Source: CAZFHZ01 sp964519015
GTDB lineage: Bacteria > Blakebacterota > Blakebacteria > Blakebacterales > CAYUVJ01
DNA length: 37,268 bases
Direction: 5' to 3'
Assembly (NCBI GenBank): GCA_964519015.1
Contig: CAZFHZ010000022.1
Coordinates: 1 to 37,268, forward strand
Part shown: positions 15,870 through 24,092 of the stretch, in pieces
Position numbering within the stretch: the stretch's first letter is position 1
How the letters are laid out: each line of letters starts with the position of its first letter
Position numbers and translations under genes: made by a program
The notes under the pieces: generated by a model
Database searches by the model: none
Told to the model about the DNA's origin: nothing
What the model saw: only the letters and a program-made list of their open reading frames with translations

Positions 15870-15890
15870 ATTCATTTAAATCGGATGAAT
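15870..15890 (-). promoter_or_regulatory. AT-rich inverted repeat in the sod leader
   Basis: ATTCAT-N9-ATGAAT, with the palindrome ATTTAAAT partly inside the spacer, 19 bases upstream of the sod ATG. It stands out in this GC-rich sequence and could be a metal or redox regulator site. A TATAAA element lies just upstream on the minus strand (near 15901-15906). No specific regulator can be assigned. Confidence 0.35.
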
Positions 15891-15995
15891 ATGGTCGGCT
15901 TTTATAAGTAGGCACAGAATCCCCCCGTACGCAAGGGGAATCCCGGCCGGAGGGATTGCGGAAAGATAAGGGCGGATCGGACCCGCTCGGGAAGT

Positions 15996-16034
15996 GGGGA
16001 CGTCCCGCGCTGCGGGAGGGACGCGGGACGCCCC
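15996..16034 (-). other. Strong hairpin downstream of ftsZ (distal)
   Basis: Thirteen-base stem with one bulged base: GGGGACGTCCCGCG on one side and CGCGGGACGCCCC on the other, loop of 12. No U tract follows on either strand. It may stabilise the 3' end of the division-cluster transcript or help Rho-type termination. Confidence 0.45.
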
Positions 16035-16060
16035 CGGCACGACGGGCAGATGGGATGCTC

Positions 16061-16095
16061 GGAGCGGCCGGCCGGCGCGGTGGCCGGACCGCTCC
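16061..16095 (-). terminator. Hairpin immediately behind ftsZ
   Basis: GGAGCGG plus CCGGCC pairs with GGCCGG plus CCGCTCC, with one bulge, beginning 1 base after the ftsZ stop. The stem is long and GC-rich but has no U tract, so classical intrinsic termination is uncertain. Confidence 0.45.
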
Positions 16096-16096
16096 T

Positions 16097-17290
16097 TCAG
16101 TCCATCTGCTTACGGAGGAAGGTGGGGATCTCCAGATCATCGGGCGTGAAGCTCTGGATCTTCCCCTTCTGTATAACGATCTGCTCCCGGCGCTCCTTGG
16201 CCGAGGCGGAGACATTGCCCCGCTGGTAGGCGGGCACCTCCTTGGCGTGGTCCCGTCCCGGAGTGGGGAAGATCACGACCTTACCGACCTCCTCCTCCTC
16301 GGTCCGCGGCACACCCCGCCGGCGGCTACCCGAACCGCCCAGTCCGGTCGCAATGACCGTGATCCGGATCTCCTCGCCCAGCCGATCGTCGATGACCGCT
16401 CCGAAGATCACGTTCGCCTCGTTACCGGCCGCCTCGTTGATCACCCGGGTGGCTTCATCGATCTCGTGCAGGCTCAACTTCGGTCCGCCGGTGATGTTGA
16501 CCAGCAGCCCGGTCGCCCCGTCGATCGAGACCTCCTCCAGCAGCGGGCTGGAGATCGCCTGGGTGGCGGCTTCGATGGCCCGGTGCTCGCCCGAGGCCTG
16601 ACCGGTGCCCATCAAGGCATCACCCATCTCCATCATCACCGTACGCACATCGGCGAAGTCCAGGTTGATGAGGCCGGGGACGGTGATGAGGTCGGAGATG
16701 CCCCGCACGGCGTGCAGCAGCACGTCGTCGGCGATCCGGAAGGCGTCGGTCAGCGGCGTCTGATCGGTGGTGATGGCCAGCAGCCGCTGATTGGGGATCA
16801 CGATGAGCGTGTCGACGCAGTCCTTGATCTGTCCGATCCCCTCCTCGGCCCGGCGGCTCCGCTTGATCCCTTCGAACTGGAAGGGGCGGGTCACCACCGC
16901 GACGGTGAGCGCCCCCCGTTCCCGGGCGATCTGCGCGATGATGGGGGCGGCCCCGGTGGCGGTGCCGCCGCCCATCCCTCCGGTGACGAAGACCATGTCG
17001 GCGCCGTCAAGCACCTCGATCAGCAGCTCCCGATCCTCCTCGGCCGAACGCCGCCCGATCTCCGGGTTGGCTCCGGCCCCGAGGCCTTTGGTGAGGTTGC
17101 CGCCGATCTGCACCTTCTGCTCGGCCTTGCAGACATCGAGGGCCTGGGCGTCGGTGTTGATGGCGATAAACTCCACTCCCGTCAACCTGGCGGTGATCAT
17201 CCGGTTGACGGCGTTGCCACCCGCACCTCCGACCCCGACCACTTTCATGATCGCCTGGCCCTCGGAGGCCAGTCCCAGGGTCAGTGACAT
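16097..17290 (-). CDS. ftsZ: Cell division GTPase FtsZ
   Basis: 397 residues from the ATG at 17290, which has GGGAGGT upstream; the earlier in-frame start is spurious. GTPase features: GVGGAGGNAVNRM (19-31), NTDAQAL (45-51), the tubulin signature at 107-113 and the T7 loop NLDFADV. The tubulin signature reads GGGTATG, with Ala111 where nearly all FtsZ have Gly. A variable linker follows the core, and the protein ends with a canonical C-terminal peptide DDLEIPTFLRKQMD that binds FtsA and other partners. It polymerises into the division ring under the membrane. It is the last gene of the cluster, 52 bases after ftsA. Confidence 0.98.
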   Translation of the reverse strand: MSLTLGLASEGQAIMKVVGVGGAGGNAVNRMITARLTGVEFIAINTDAQALDVCKAEQKVQIGGNLTKGLGAGANPEIGRRSAEEDRELLIEVLDGADMVFVTGGMGGGTATGAAPIIAQIARERGALTVAVVTRPFQFEGIKRSRRAEEGIGQIKDCVDTLIVIPNQRLLAITTDQTPLTDAFRIADDVLLHAVRGISDLITVPGLINLDFADVRTVMMEMGDALMGTGQASGEHRAIEAATQAISSPLLEEVSIDGATGLLVNITGGPKLSLHEIDEATRVINEAAGNEANVIFGAVIDDRLGEEIRITVIATGLGGSGSRRRGVPRTEEEEVGKVVIFPTPGRDHAKEVPAYQRGNVSASAKERREQIVIQKGKIQSFTPDDLEIPTFLRKQMD

Positions 17291-17342
17291 CTGATTACCT
17301 CCCGCAACGTGTGACGTGCTTCTTCCACGCGCCCGTGGGCGC

Positions 17343-18587
17343 CTACCCGAAGAACTCATCGATCCACTTCCTCATCCGGTTGAGTATGACGTCGAACAAC
17401 CCACCCCCCCCGCCGAAGGCGGAGCGCCGACCACGGCCCCCCCCTTCCTGTAGGGCGAATTTCAAGAGACCCACGCCGGTGGCGAAGACCGGGGTGGCGA
17501 CCTCGATCGAGAGGCCGGCCACACCGGAGGGGATGCCCAGCTTCACCGGCATGTTGAAGACCCGCTCGGCCAGCTCGCAGGAACCCTCGATCATCGCTCC
17601 CCCGCCGGTGAGGACCAGCCCGGTGGTGAGCAGGTCGGCGTACTCCGACCGCTGGATCTCGCGCAGGACCAGGGCGAAGATCTCCTCCATGCGCGGCTCG
17701 ATGATGGCCGCCAGCACGTCGCGGGAGACCTCGCGGGCCGCCCGCCCGCCGACGCCGGGCACCTCGATCCGCTCGTCGGAGTCGACCATCGACTGCAGCG
17801 CCACCCCGTGCTCGATCTTGATCCGCTCGGCCTGGTCGCGCGGTGTGCGCAACCCGATCGCCACGTCGTTGGTCACGTTCTCCCCCCCCAGACCGATCAC
17901 GGCGGTGTGGCGGATGCTCCCCTCGTAGAAGACCGCCAGATCGGCGGTCCCCCCACCCAGGTCGAGCATGGCCACCCCGAGTTCCTTCTCGTCCTCGGTC
18001 AGCACCGCGAAGGAGGAAGCGAGCGGCTGCAGTACCAGGTCCTCCACCTCGACCCCGGCCCGCTGCACACTCTTGTAGATGTTCTGGGCGCTGGTCACCG
18101 CCCCGGTGATGATGTGGATCTCCCCTTCCAGCCGTACGCCGGCCATACCGACCGGGTCGCGGATGCCCGACTGGTCGTCCACGATGAACTCCTGGGGGAT
18201 CACGTGGATGATCTCCCGGTCCATGGGCAGGGCGATCGCCTTGGCCGCTTCGATCACCCGCTCCACGTCGGCCCGCGTGATCTCGCTCCCCCCCCGCCCC
18301 ACCGCGATGACCCCGCGACTGTTGATGCTGCGGATGTGGTCGCCGGCGATGCCGGCGAAGACGCTGCCGATCTCCACCCCGGCATGTTTCTCCGCCTCCT
18401 CGATGGCGTCCTGCACGCTCAGGATGGTCTTCTCGAGATTGACCACGACGCCGCGTCGCAGACCGTGGGAAGCACTCTGACCGACCCCCAGGATGCGCAG
18501 CTCACCGTTCTCATCCGGTTCGGCGACCATCGCCACGATCTTGGTGGTCCCGATGTCGAGTCCTGCGATCAGGTTCGAAGCGGCCAT
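17343..18587 (-). CDS. ftsA: Cell division protein FtsA
   Basis: 414 residues. Actin/Hsp70-type ATPase: phosphate 1 motif GLDIGTTKIVAMVA (9-22), the FtsA-specific 1C domain (about 80-165, including VIPQEFIVDDQSGIRDPVGM), phosphate 2 AMLDLGGGTADLAVF and adenosine motif VLTGGGAMIEG. The C-terminus has a Gly/Arg linker and an amphipathic helix LFDVILNRMRKWIDEFF that would bind the inner membrane. It tethers FtsZ filaments to the membrane. ATG lies 4 bases after the ftsQ stop. Confidence 0.97.
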   Translation of the reverse strand: MAASNLIAGLDIGTTKIVAMVAEPDENGELRILGVGQSASHGLRRGVVVNLEKTILSVQDAIEEAEKHAGVEIGSVFAGIAGDHIRSINSRGVIAVGRGGSEITRADVERVIEAAKAIALPMDREIIHVIPQEFIVDDQSGIRDPVGMAGVRLEGEIHIITGAVTSAQNIYKSVQRAGVEVEDLVLQPLASSFAVLTEDEKELGVAMLDLGGGTADLAVFYEGSIRHTAVIGLGGENVTNDVAIGLRTPRDQAERIKIEHGVALQSMVDSDERIEVPGVGGRAAREVSRDVLAAIIEPRMEEIFALVLREIQRSEYADLLTTGLVLTGGGAMIEGSCELAERVFNMPVKLGIPSGVAGLSIEVATPVFATGVGLLKFALQEGGGRGRRSAFGGGGGLFDVILNRMRKWIDEFFG

Positions 18588-18591
18588 GGGA

Positions 18592-19386
18592 TCATCTACT
18601 CCCTTTGCGCTGTCGGTAGATCACGGTTCCTGCGTATCGCAGGTCCACTTCGCCGAGCGGCGTGCACCGCCGGCGTCCCTCCTCCAGGAGCGCGGCGACG
18701 CTGGGCAAGGTCGTCTCCAGCCGCGGCTCGCTCAGGCGCACCCGCACGGCATCGCCGACCAGCACGAACGCCATCTCCTCCCCCCCGGCCGGGCAGACCT
18801 CCGAGACCTGGTCGTAGAAGCCGGGCGCCAGTTTCCGGATCCGGGCCAGGGCGGCCAGGGCCCGGGTCAGCTCCCGTCCCCGCCCGGCCGCATCCTCGGG
18901 CAGGCCGGTCACGAAGGGGAGGGAGCCGTAGGCGGCCGGATCGATCTCCGTCATGACCCACCCCGTCGCATCGACTCCACATACCGGCTCTCCCGGCAGG
19001 TAGGCCACCGGCACCCGCTCGGTGATCTCGATGACGACGGCCGCCGGCAGGCTGCGGCGCACTCCCACCCGGGCCACCAGCGGATGGGCGGCCACCCGCT
19101 CACCGATCCGTTCCAGGTCGGCGCCCTCCAGGTCGCGGGCATCCAGTTCCTCGATGCGGGCTACCGCGAGCAGTTCGGCGGGATCGAGGTAGCTCGTCCC
19201 CTCGACCCGGATCTCCTCCACGGCGAAGCCGGAGCCGGTCGACATGCCGGCCAGGGCGGCCCGGGTCAGCAGACCCGCCAGGCCGAGCCCGAGCAGGACC
19301 CCGACCAGCCGGCCCAGGCGGGCGAGTGCCCGCGGCCGGCGGTCCCGGCGGCTTTCTCCCCGCCGGTCGTCGCGCCGCCGACTCAC
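18592..19386 (-). CDS. ftsQ: Cell division protein FtsQ (POTRA domain)
   Basis: 264 residues with a GTG start overlapping the murB stop (GTGA). A very basic cytoplasmic N-terminus (RRRDDRRGESRRDRRPRA) precedes one transmembrane helix (about 25-47), then a POTRA domain beginning FAVEEIRVEGTSYLDPAEL (about 54-125) and an FtsQ beta domain with the ITERVPVAYL and GWVMTE segments. Sequence conservation in this family is low; position between murB and ftsA supports the call. It recruits FtsB/FtsL and later division proteins. Confidence 0.93.
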   Translation of the reverse strand: MSRRRDDRRGESRRDRRPRALARLGRLVGVLLGLGLAGLLTRAALAGMSTGSGFAVEEIRVEGTSYLDPAELLAVARIEELDARDLEGADLERIGERVAAHPLVARVGVRRSLPAAVVIEITERVPVAYLPGEPVCGVDATGWVMTEIDPAAYGSLPFVTGLPEDAAGRGRELTRALAALARIRKLAPGFYDQVSEVCPAGGEEMAFVLVGDAVRVRLSEPRLETTLPSVAALLEEGRRRCTPLGEVDLRYAGTVIYRQRKGSR

Positions 19387-20402
19387 CGGACTCCCCGTGA
19401 GCGGGCGGCCAGACCCTCGGGATCGGCCGGCGCCATCCGACGGCCGCGCGGGTTCCAGGCCCGTGACGGGATCGGGTCCTGGGGGAAGCCGACCATGACC
19501 ACCTCGGTCTCCAGCCGAATCCCCGTCTTCTCCTCCACCACGGTGCGCACCCGGTCGATCAGGTCGTACATCTCGGCGGCCGTGGCCCCGCCGCTGTTGA
19601 TGATGTAGTTGGCGTGCATCTCGCTCACCATCGCCCCGCCCAGACGGGTCCCCTTGAGCCCGCAGACCTCGATCAGGCGACCCGCGGCATCACCCGGCGG
19701 GTTCTTGAACACGCTCCCCACACTCAGCACGCCGGCCGGCTGAGTGGCCGCCCGGTGGGCGAGCAGTTCCTCCACCTTGCGGCGCGTACTCCCCGGGGGA
19801 TCGGCCGGGCGCAGACGCAGGTTCACCCGCCCGATGATCGAACCGGGGGGGAGCGCCGAGGAGCGGTAAGCCAGCCCGAGCGCCTCGGCGGCGACCTCCA
19901 CCACATGGCACTCCGGCGGGGGGGTGACCACCTCGACCCCGACCAGACTCTCCCGGATGTAGCCGCCGCGACCCCCGGCGTTCATCACACTCGCCCCCCC
20001 GATCGAACCGGGCACACCGGTCAGACCCTCGAATCCGGTCAGGTCGCGCCGCAAGCTCCACTTCAGGACCCGTGCGGTGAGCACGCCGGCCCCCACCCTC
20101 AGACCGAGACCGTCCTCCGACTCCTCCCATTCCTGCAGGGCATCGGTGGCGATCACCACCCCGTCCCAACCCTCGTCGGACACCAGCACGTTGGTCCCTC
20201 CGCCCAGGGGGAGAAAGGGCACCTCCAGCTCCCCCAGCGCCCCGACCAGCCGCTCCAGGCTGGCCAGGTCGGGGGGACGTACCAGAGCCCGGCAGGGCCC
20301 CCCCACCTTGAGGCTGGTGTAGGAGGCCAGCCGCTCCTCCAGGCGGATCTCCCCCACCCGCGCCCTCTGCAGGGCGCCGGCCAGTGCCCGGATGGCGGTC
20401 AC
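19383..20402 (-). CDS. murB: UDP-N-acetylenolpyruvoylglucosamine reductase MurB
   Basis: 339 residues, GTG start overlapping the murC stop (GTGA). FAD-binding motifs: LKVGGPCRALVRP (31-43), GGGTNVLVSD (67-76) and GVPGSIGGASVMNAGG (129-143). The catalytic Ser is in GSVFKNPPGDAAGRLIE (S230), the type IIa form. The C-terminal region has a long basic tail (about 318-339) beyond the usual end. It reduces enolpyruvyl-UDP-GlcNAc to UDP-MurNAc with NADPH. The conserved NAGAYG stretch reads NAGGRG here. Confidence 0.96.
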   Translation of the reverse strand: MTAIRALAGALQRARVGEIRLEERLASYTSLKVGGPCRALVRPPDLASLERLVGALGELEVPFLPLGGGTNVLVSDEGWDGVVIATDALQEWEESEDGLGLRVGAGVLTARVLKWSLRRDLTGFEGLTGVPGSIGGASVMNAGGRGGYIRESLVGVEVVTPPPECHVVEVAAEALGLAYRSSALPPGSIIGRVNLRLRPADPPGSTRRKVEELLAHRAATQPAGVLSVGSVFKNPPGDAAGRLIEVCGLKGTRLGGAMVSEMHANYIINSGGATAAEMYDLIDRVRTVVEEKTGIRLETEVVMVGFPQDPIPSRAWNPRGRRMAPADPEGLAARSRGVR

Positions 20403-21790
20403 GCTCCCTCCTCCCCTTCCCCGAGCAGTTCGAGCAAACGCTCGGCGGCCTTCCAGATGCTGCCCGCCCCCATAGTGATGACCACGTCGCCTGCCTGCAC
20501 CAGTCCGGCCAGGCGCTCGGGGACCTTCTGGAGGTCGGGTTCGTAGATGACGTGACGGTGTCCCTTGCGGGCGGCCGACCGGGCGACCAGTTCCCCGGTC
20601 ACACCCGGGATCGGCTCCTCCCGGGCGGGGTAGACGTCGGTGACCACGAGCACGTCGGAATCGAGCAGCGCCGAACCGAACTCGGCCGAGAAGTCGCGGG
20701 TGCGGGAGAAGAGGTGGGGCTGGAAGACGGCCACCACCCGGCGGTCGAGGCTTACCCGGGCCGCCTGTAGGGTGGCCGCCACCTCGGTCGGATGATGGGC
20801 GTAGTCGTCCACAACCAGTACCCCGCGGCGCTCCCCCTTCAACTGGAAGCGGCGCGCCACACCGGTGAAGTCTCCCAGCGCCCGGATCAGGACCGCCGGG
20901 TCGAGGTCCAGGTGGAGCCCCACCGAGAGGGCGGCCAGGCTGTTGCGCACGTTGTGCAGTCCCGGCACCTGCAGGCGAACCTCCCCCAGCTCCTTCCCTT
21001 TCCAGCTCGCCTGGAAGCGGGAACCCAGCCCTTCGAAGACCATTTCGTCCGCCCGCACATCGGCCTGGGTGGTCAGTCCGTAGGTCATCAGGGCCCGGTC
21101 GATCCGCGGGATGATCTCCCGCACCCCCTCTTCGTCCAGGCAGGCCACCACCACCCCGTAGAAGGGGACCTTGTTGGCGAACTCGATGAACGCCTCGCTC
21201 ATCGAGGCGAAGTCGCCGTAGGTGTCGAGGTGCTCCGCCTCGACGTTGGTGATCACGGCCACGGTGGGGAAGAGGCGCAGGAAGGAGCGGTCGAACTCGT
21301 CCGCTTCGGCCACCAGGTACTCCCCCTGTCCCAGGTGGGCGCTGGTGCCCAGGGCGTTCACCTTCCCCCCCACGATCAGGGTCGGTGCCAGACCCGCCTT
21401 GGTCAGCAGATGACCGATCATGCTGGTCGTGGTCGTCTTCCCGTGGGTGCCCGAGACGCCGATGCTGAAGTGCATTCGCATCAGCTCCCCCAGCATCTCG
21501 GCCCGCCGGATGACCGGGATCTTCCGTTCCTGGCCGCGGCGGACCTCCGGGTTGTCGGGCCTGACCGCCGAGGAATAGACCACCGCGTGAGCCCCCTCGA
21601 CGTGCCCGGCCTGGTGCCCCTCGTGGATGACGGCCCCCAGCCGCTCGAGGCGGTCGGTCACCTCGGTCCGCTTCAGGTCGGAACCGCTCACCTTGTAACC
21701 GAGCGCCAGCAGCAGTTCGGCGATCCCGCTCATGCCGATCCCGCCGATCCCCACGAAGTGGACCCGGTCGATGCGGGTGAAGCGGGTCAT
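20399..21790 (-). CDS. murC: UDP-N-acetylmuramate--L-alanine ligase MurC
   Basis: 463 residues from the ATG at 21790 (ATGA overlap with murG); the longer open frame upstream is a shadow of murG. Rossmann motif HFVGIGGIGMSGIAELL (11-27), P-loop GTHGKTTTTS (114-123), EADEFDRSFL and the C-terminal DDYAHHPTEV and FQPHLFSRTRDF. It adds L-Ala to UDP-MurNAc with ATP in the cytoplasm. Confidence 0.97.
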   Translation of the reverse strand: MTRFTRIDRVHFVGIGGIGMSGIAELLLALGYKVSGSDLKRTEVTDRLERLGAVIHEGHQAGHVEGAHAVVYSSAVRPDNPEVRRGQERKIPVIRRAEMLGELMRMHFSIGVSGTHGKTTTTSMIGHLLTKAGLAPTLIVGGKVNALGTSAHLGQGEYLVAEADEFDRSFLRLFPTVAVITNVEAEHLDTYGDFASMSEAFIEFANKVPFYGVVVACLDEEGVREIIPRIDRALMTYGLTTQADVRADEMVFEGLGSRFQASWKGKELGEVRLQVPGLHNVRNSLAALSVGLHLDLDPAVLIRALGDFTGVARRFQLKGERRGVLVVDDYAHHPTEVAATLQAARVSLDRRVVAVFQPHLFSRTRDFSAEFGSALLDSDVLVVTDVYPAREEPIPGVTGELVARSAARKGHRHVIYEPDLQKVPERLAGLVQAGDVVITMGAGSIWKAAERLLELLGEGEEGA

Positions 21791-22953
21791 TTCCGCCCTC
21801 CCCGGAACCGCTCCAGCAGTCCCAGCCGCTCCCGGGCCTCCAGGCGCGCGCAGCCGATCAGGCCCTCCACGACCCGCCGGGCGGCTCCGAAGTGGGCTGT
21901 TCCGGCGGCGGCGGCGGCCATGGCCGTCCGTTTCGGGACGTCCTCGATCAGCGCCTGGAGGGCCAGACCGAGCCGGGTCCCGTTCAACTCCTCCTCCGGG
22001 AGCAACTGCGCTGCCCCGGCCGTGACCATGGCCCGCGCGTTCTGCAGCTGGTGCCCGCCGGCCGAGGTGGCCAGCGGTACCAGGATGGCGGGAACCCCGT
22101 AGGCGGTGAGTTCGGCCACCGTGGAGGCGCCGGCGCGACAGACCGCCAGGTCGGCGGCCGACCAGGCCAAGTCCATCCGGTCGATGAAGGGGACCACCCG
22201 CACCCGTCGGGGGTCGCGGGTGGGGGTGTTGGCGACCACCGCCTGGGCGAACCGGCCCAGTTCCTCCGCGTCCGCCGGGCCGGTCTGCCAGAGCACGGAG
22301 GTGTCCCCCAGGCGCAGGAGGAGGGTCAGGGCCCGTTGCACCGCCTGGTTGAGCGCCCGCGAGCCCTGGGACCCGCCGGTCACCAGCAGGAGGGTGCCGC
22401 TCTCGGGTAATTCGAAGGCCCGGCGCGCTTCGGTCCGTTCGGTGCACCTCACCTCGCGGACCGGCACGCCGATGATCTCAAGGTTGCGCCGCTGGCCGAG
22501 CGCGGCGGCGGCCTCCGCACCCGTCACGTAGACCTTCCGGGCCCGGGAGGCGAGCAGCCGGATGGTCACCCCGGGCCTGGCATCGAGCGCGATCAGGACG
22601 AACGGGACCCCCAGCAGGGCGGCCGCCAGCAGGGCGGGACCGGAGACGAACCCCCCCGTGCCGAAGGCCACCTGCGGGCGCAGCCGGATCACCGCCCGCA
22701 GGCTCTGCAGCAGGGCGATAAGGGTGCGCACGGGGAAGAGCAGGTTGCGCACCACTTCCCGGCGGTGGAAGCCCTCGGCCGCCAGGGGGACCGCCGTCTG
22801 GCCCCGCTGCTCCAGCACCCGTTCCTCCAGCCCGCGATGGCTCACCGCGAACCAGACGACGCCCTCCGGATCGATCACCTTCAACTCACCGGCCACCGCC
22901 AGGGCGGGATAGAGATGCCCGCCGGTGCCTCCGGCCGCCACCCAGACCCTCAT
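21787..22953 (-). CDS. murG: Lipid II synthase MurG (GT28 glycosyltransferase)
   Basis: 388 residues. N-terminal GGTGGHLYPALAVA (8-21), FGTGGFVSGPALLAA in the acceptor domain, TGGSQGSRALN (UDP-GlcNAc binding) and RAGASTVAELTAYGVPAILVPL, the typical C-terminal signature. It transfers GlcNAc to lipid I at the inner face of the membrane. ATG overlaps the ftsW stop (ATGA). Confidence 0.97.
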   Translation of the reverse strand: MRVWVAAGGTGGHLYPALAVAGELKVIDPEGVVWFAVSHRGLEERVLEQRGQTAVPLAAEGFHRREVVRNLLFPVRTLIALLQSLRAVIRLRPQVAFGTGGFVSGPALLAAALLGVPFVLIALDARPGVTIRLLASRARKVYVTGAEAAAALGQRRNLEIIGVPVREVRCTERTEARRAFELPESGTLLLVTGGSQGSRALNQAVQRALTLLLRLGDTSVLWQTGPADAEELGRFAQAVVANTPTRDPRRVRVVPFIDRMDLAWSAADLAVCRAGASTVAELTAYGVPAILVPLATSAGGHQLQNARAMVTAGAAQLLPEEELNGTRLGLALQALIEDVPKRTAMAAAAAGTAHFGAARRVVEGLIGCARLEARERLGLLERFRGGRK

Positions 22954-24092
22954 GGCTCCACTCCCGGGTCGAGGTTACCGGCTTCGGCCGCCCGCCGGGC
23001 CACGGCCAGCAGCAGGCCGATGCCGGCCAGTGAGAAGACCAGCGAGGAGCCGCCGTACGAGACGAAGGGGAGGGTCAACCCGGTCGCGGGCAGGGTCGAG
23101 GTGACCACCCCCACGTTGACCAGCACATGGAGTCCGATGGTCAGTCCCACTCCCGCCGCCAACAGGGTCCCGATCATATCGGGGGACTTACGGGCCACCT
23201 GCAGCGCCCTCAGGACCAGCACCAGGAAGAGGGTGAGCACCACCACCGCCCCGACGAACCCGAGCTCCTCGCCCAGGATGGAGAAGATGAAGTCGTTGTA
23301 CGGTTCAGGCAGGAAGCGGAGTTTCTGGCCACTGTTGCCCAACCCGACCCCCAGGAGCCCGCCGTTCCCCAGGCCGAGCAGCGACTGCCAGACCTGGTAG
23401 CCGGAGCCGTGGATATCGCCGCCGCCGCTCAGGAAAGAGAGGAGCCGCTCCCGTCGGTAGGCACTGCTGACCAGCACGGCCCAGGCGGCCGGCAGGGTCG
23501 CCAAGGCGAGCCCGGCCAGGTGGGAGAAACGCGCCCCGGCCAGGAAGACCAGACCGACCGAGAGGCTGGCCAGCACGAAAGCGGTCGAGTAGTCGGGCTC
23601 GAGCACGATCAGGCCGGCGGTCAGGGCGACCACCCCGAGCACCGGGAGCAGCCCCTGGCGGAAGCGGGTGACGTCCTCCCCCTGAGCGGCCAGCGTGTGG
23701 GCGAGCCAGAGGAGCAGGGCGAGGCGGGCCGGGTCGGACGGCTGGAAGCGGATCGGCCCCAAGGCGAGCCAGCGGTGCGCCCCCTTGGCCTCGATTCCCA
23801 GGGCGGGCAGGAGCACCAGCACCAGGGCGATCAGGCTGGCCACGAGCAGCGGCTTCCCCAGCCGGGCCACCCGCTCGTAACGGGCGCGGGCCAGCCCGAC
23901 CATCAGGACCAGTCCCACCACCACCCGGACCAGGTGGCGCTTCAGGTACCAGGCGCCGTCGCCGTAGCGGGCAGCCGCCACCGCCGAGGAGGCGGAGAAG
24001 ACCATCACGGTGCCGATACCTACCAGCAGCAGGGTTACCCCGAGGATGGTCCGGTCCAGCGGGGCGTCCGGCCGGCGGGAGAGGGTCGTCAC
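22950..24092 (-). CDS. ftsW: SEDS peptidoglycan glycosyltransferase FtsW
   Basis: 380 residues from the GTG at 24092, which overlaps the murD stop as GTGA. A longer frame to 24347 is out-of-frame shadow of murD. About ten transmembrane segments. SEDS signatures: the RWLALGPIRFQPSDPARLALLLW segment, EPDYSTAF, and the loop GSGYQVWQSLLGLGNGGLLG with LPEPYNDFIFSILGEELGFVG (the conserved Asp of NDF is essential in the family). The C-terminal GLTLPFVSYGGSSL is typical. It polymerises septal glycan from lipid II together with FtsI. Confidence 0.96.
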   Translation of the reverse strand: MTTLSRRPDAPLDRTILGVTLLLVGIGTVMVFSASSAVAAARYGDGAWYLKRHLVRVVVGLVLMVGLARARYERVARLGKPLLVASLIALVLVLLPALGIEAKGAHRWLALGPIRFQPSDPARLALLLWLAHTLAAQGEDVTRFRQGLLPVLGVVALTAGLIVLEPDYSTAFVLASLSVGLVFLAGARFSHLAGLALATLPAAWAVLVSSAYRRERLLSFLSGGGDIHGSGYQVWQSLLGLGNGGLLGVGLGNSGQKLRFLPEPYNDFIFSILGEELGFVGAVVVLTLFLVLVLRALQVARKSPDMIGTLLAAGVGLTIGLHVLVNVGVVTSTLPATGLTLPFVSYGGSSLVFSLAGIGLLLAVARRAAEAGNLDPGVEP

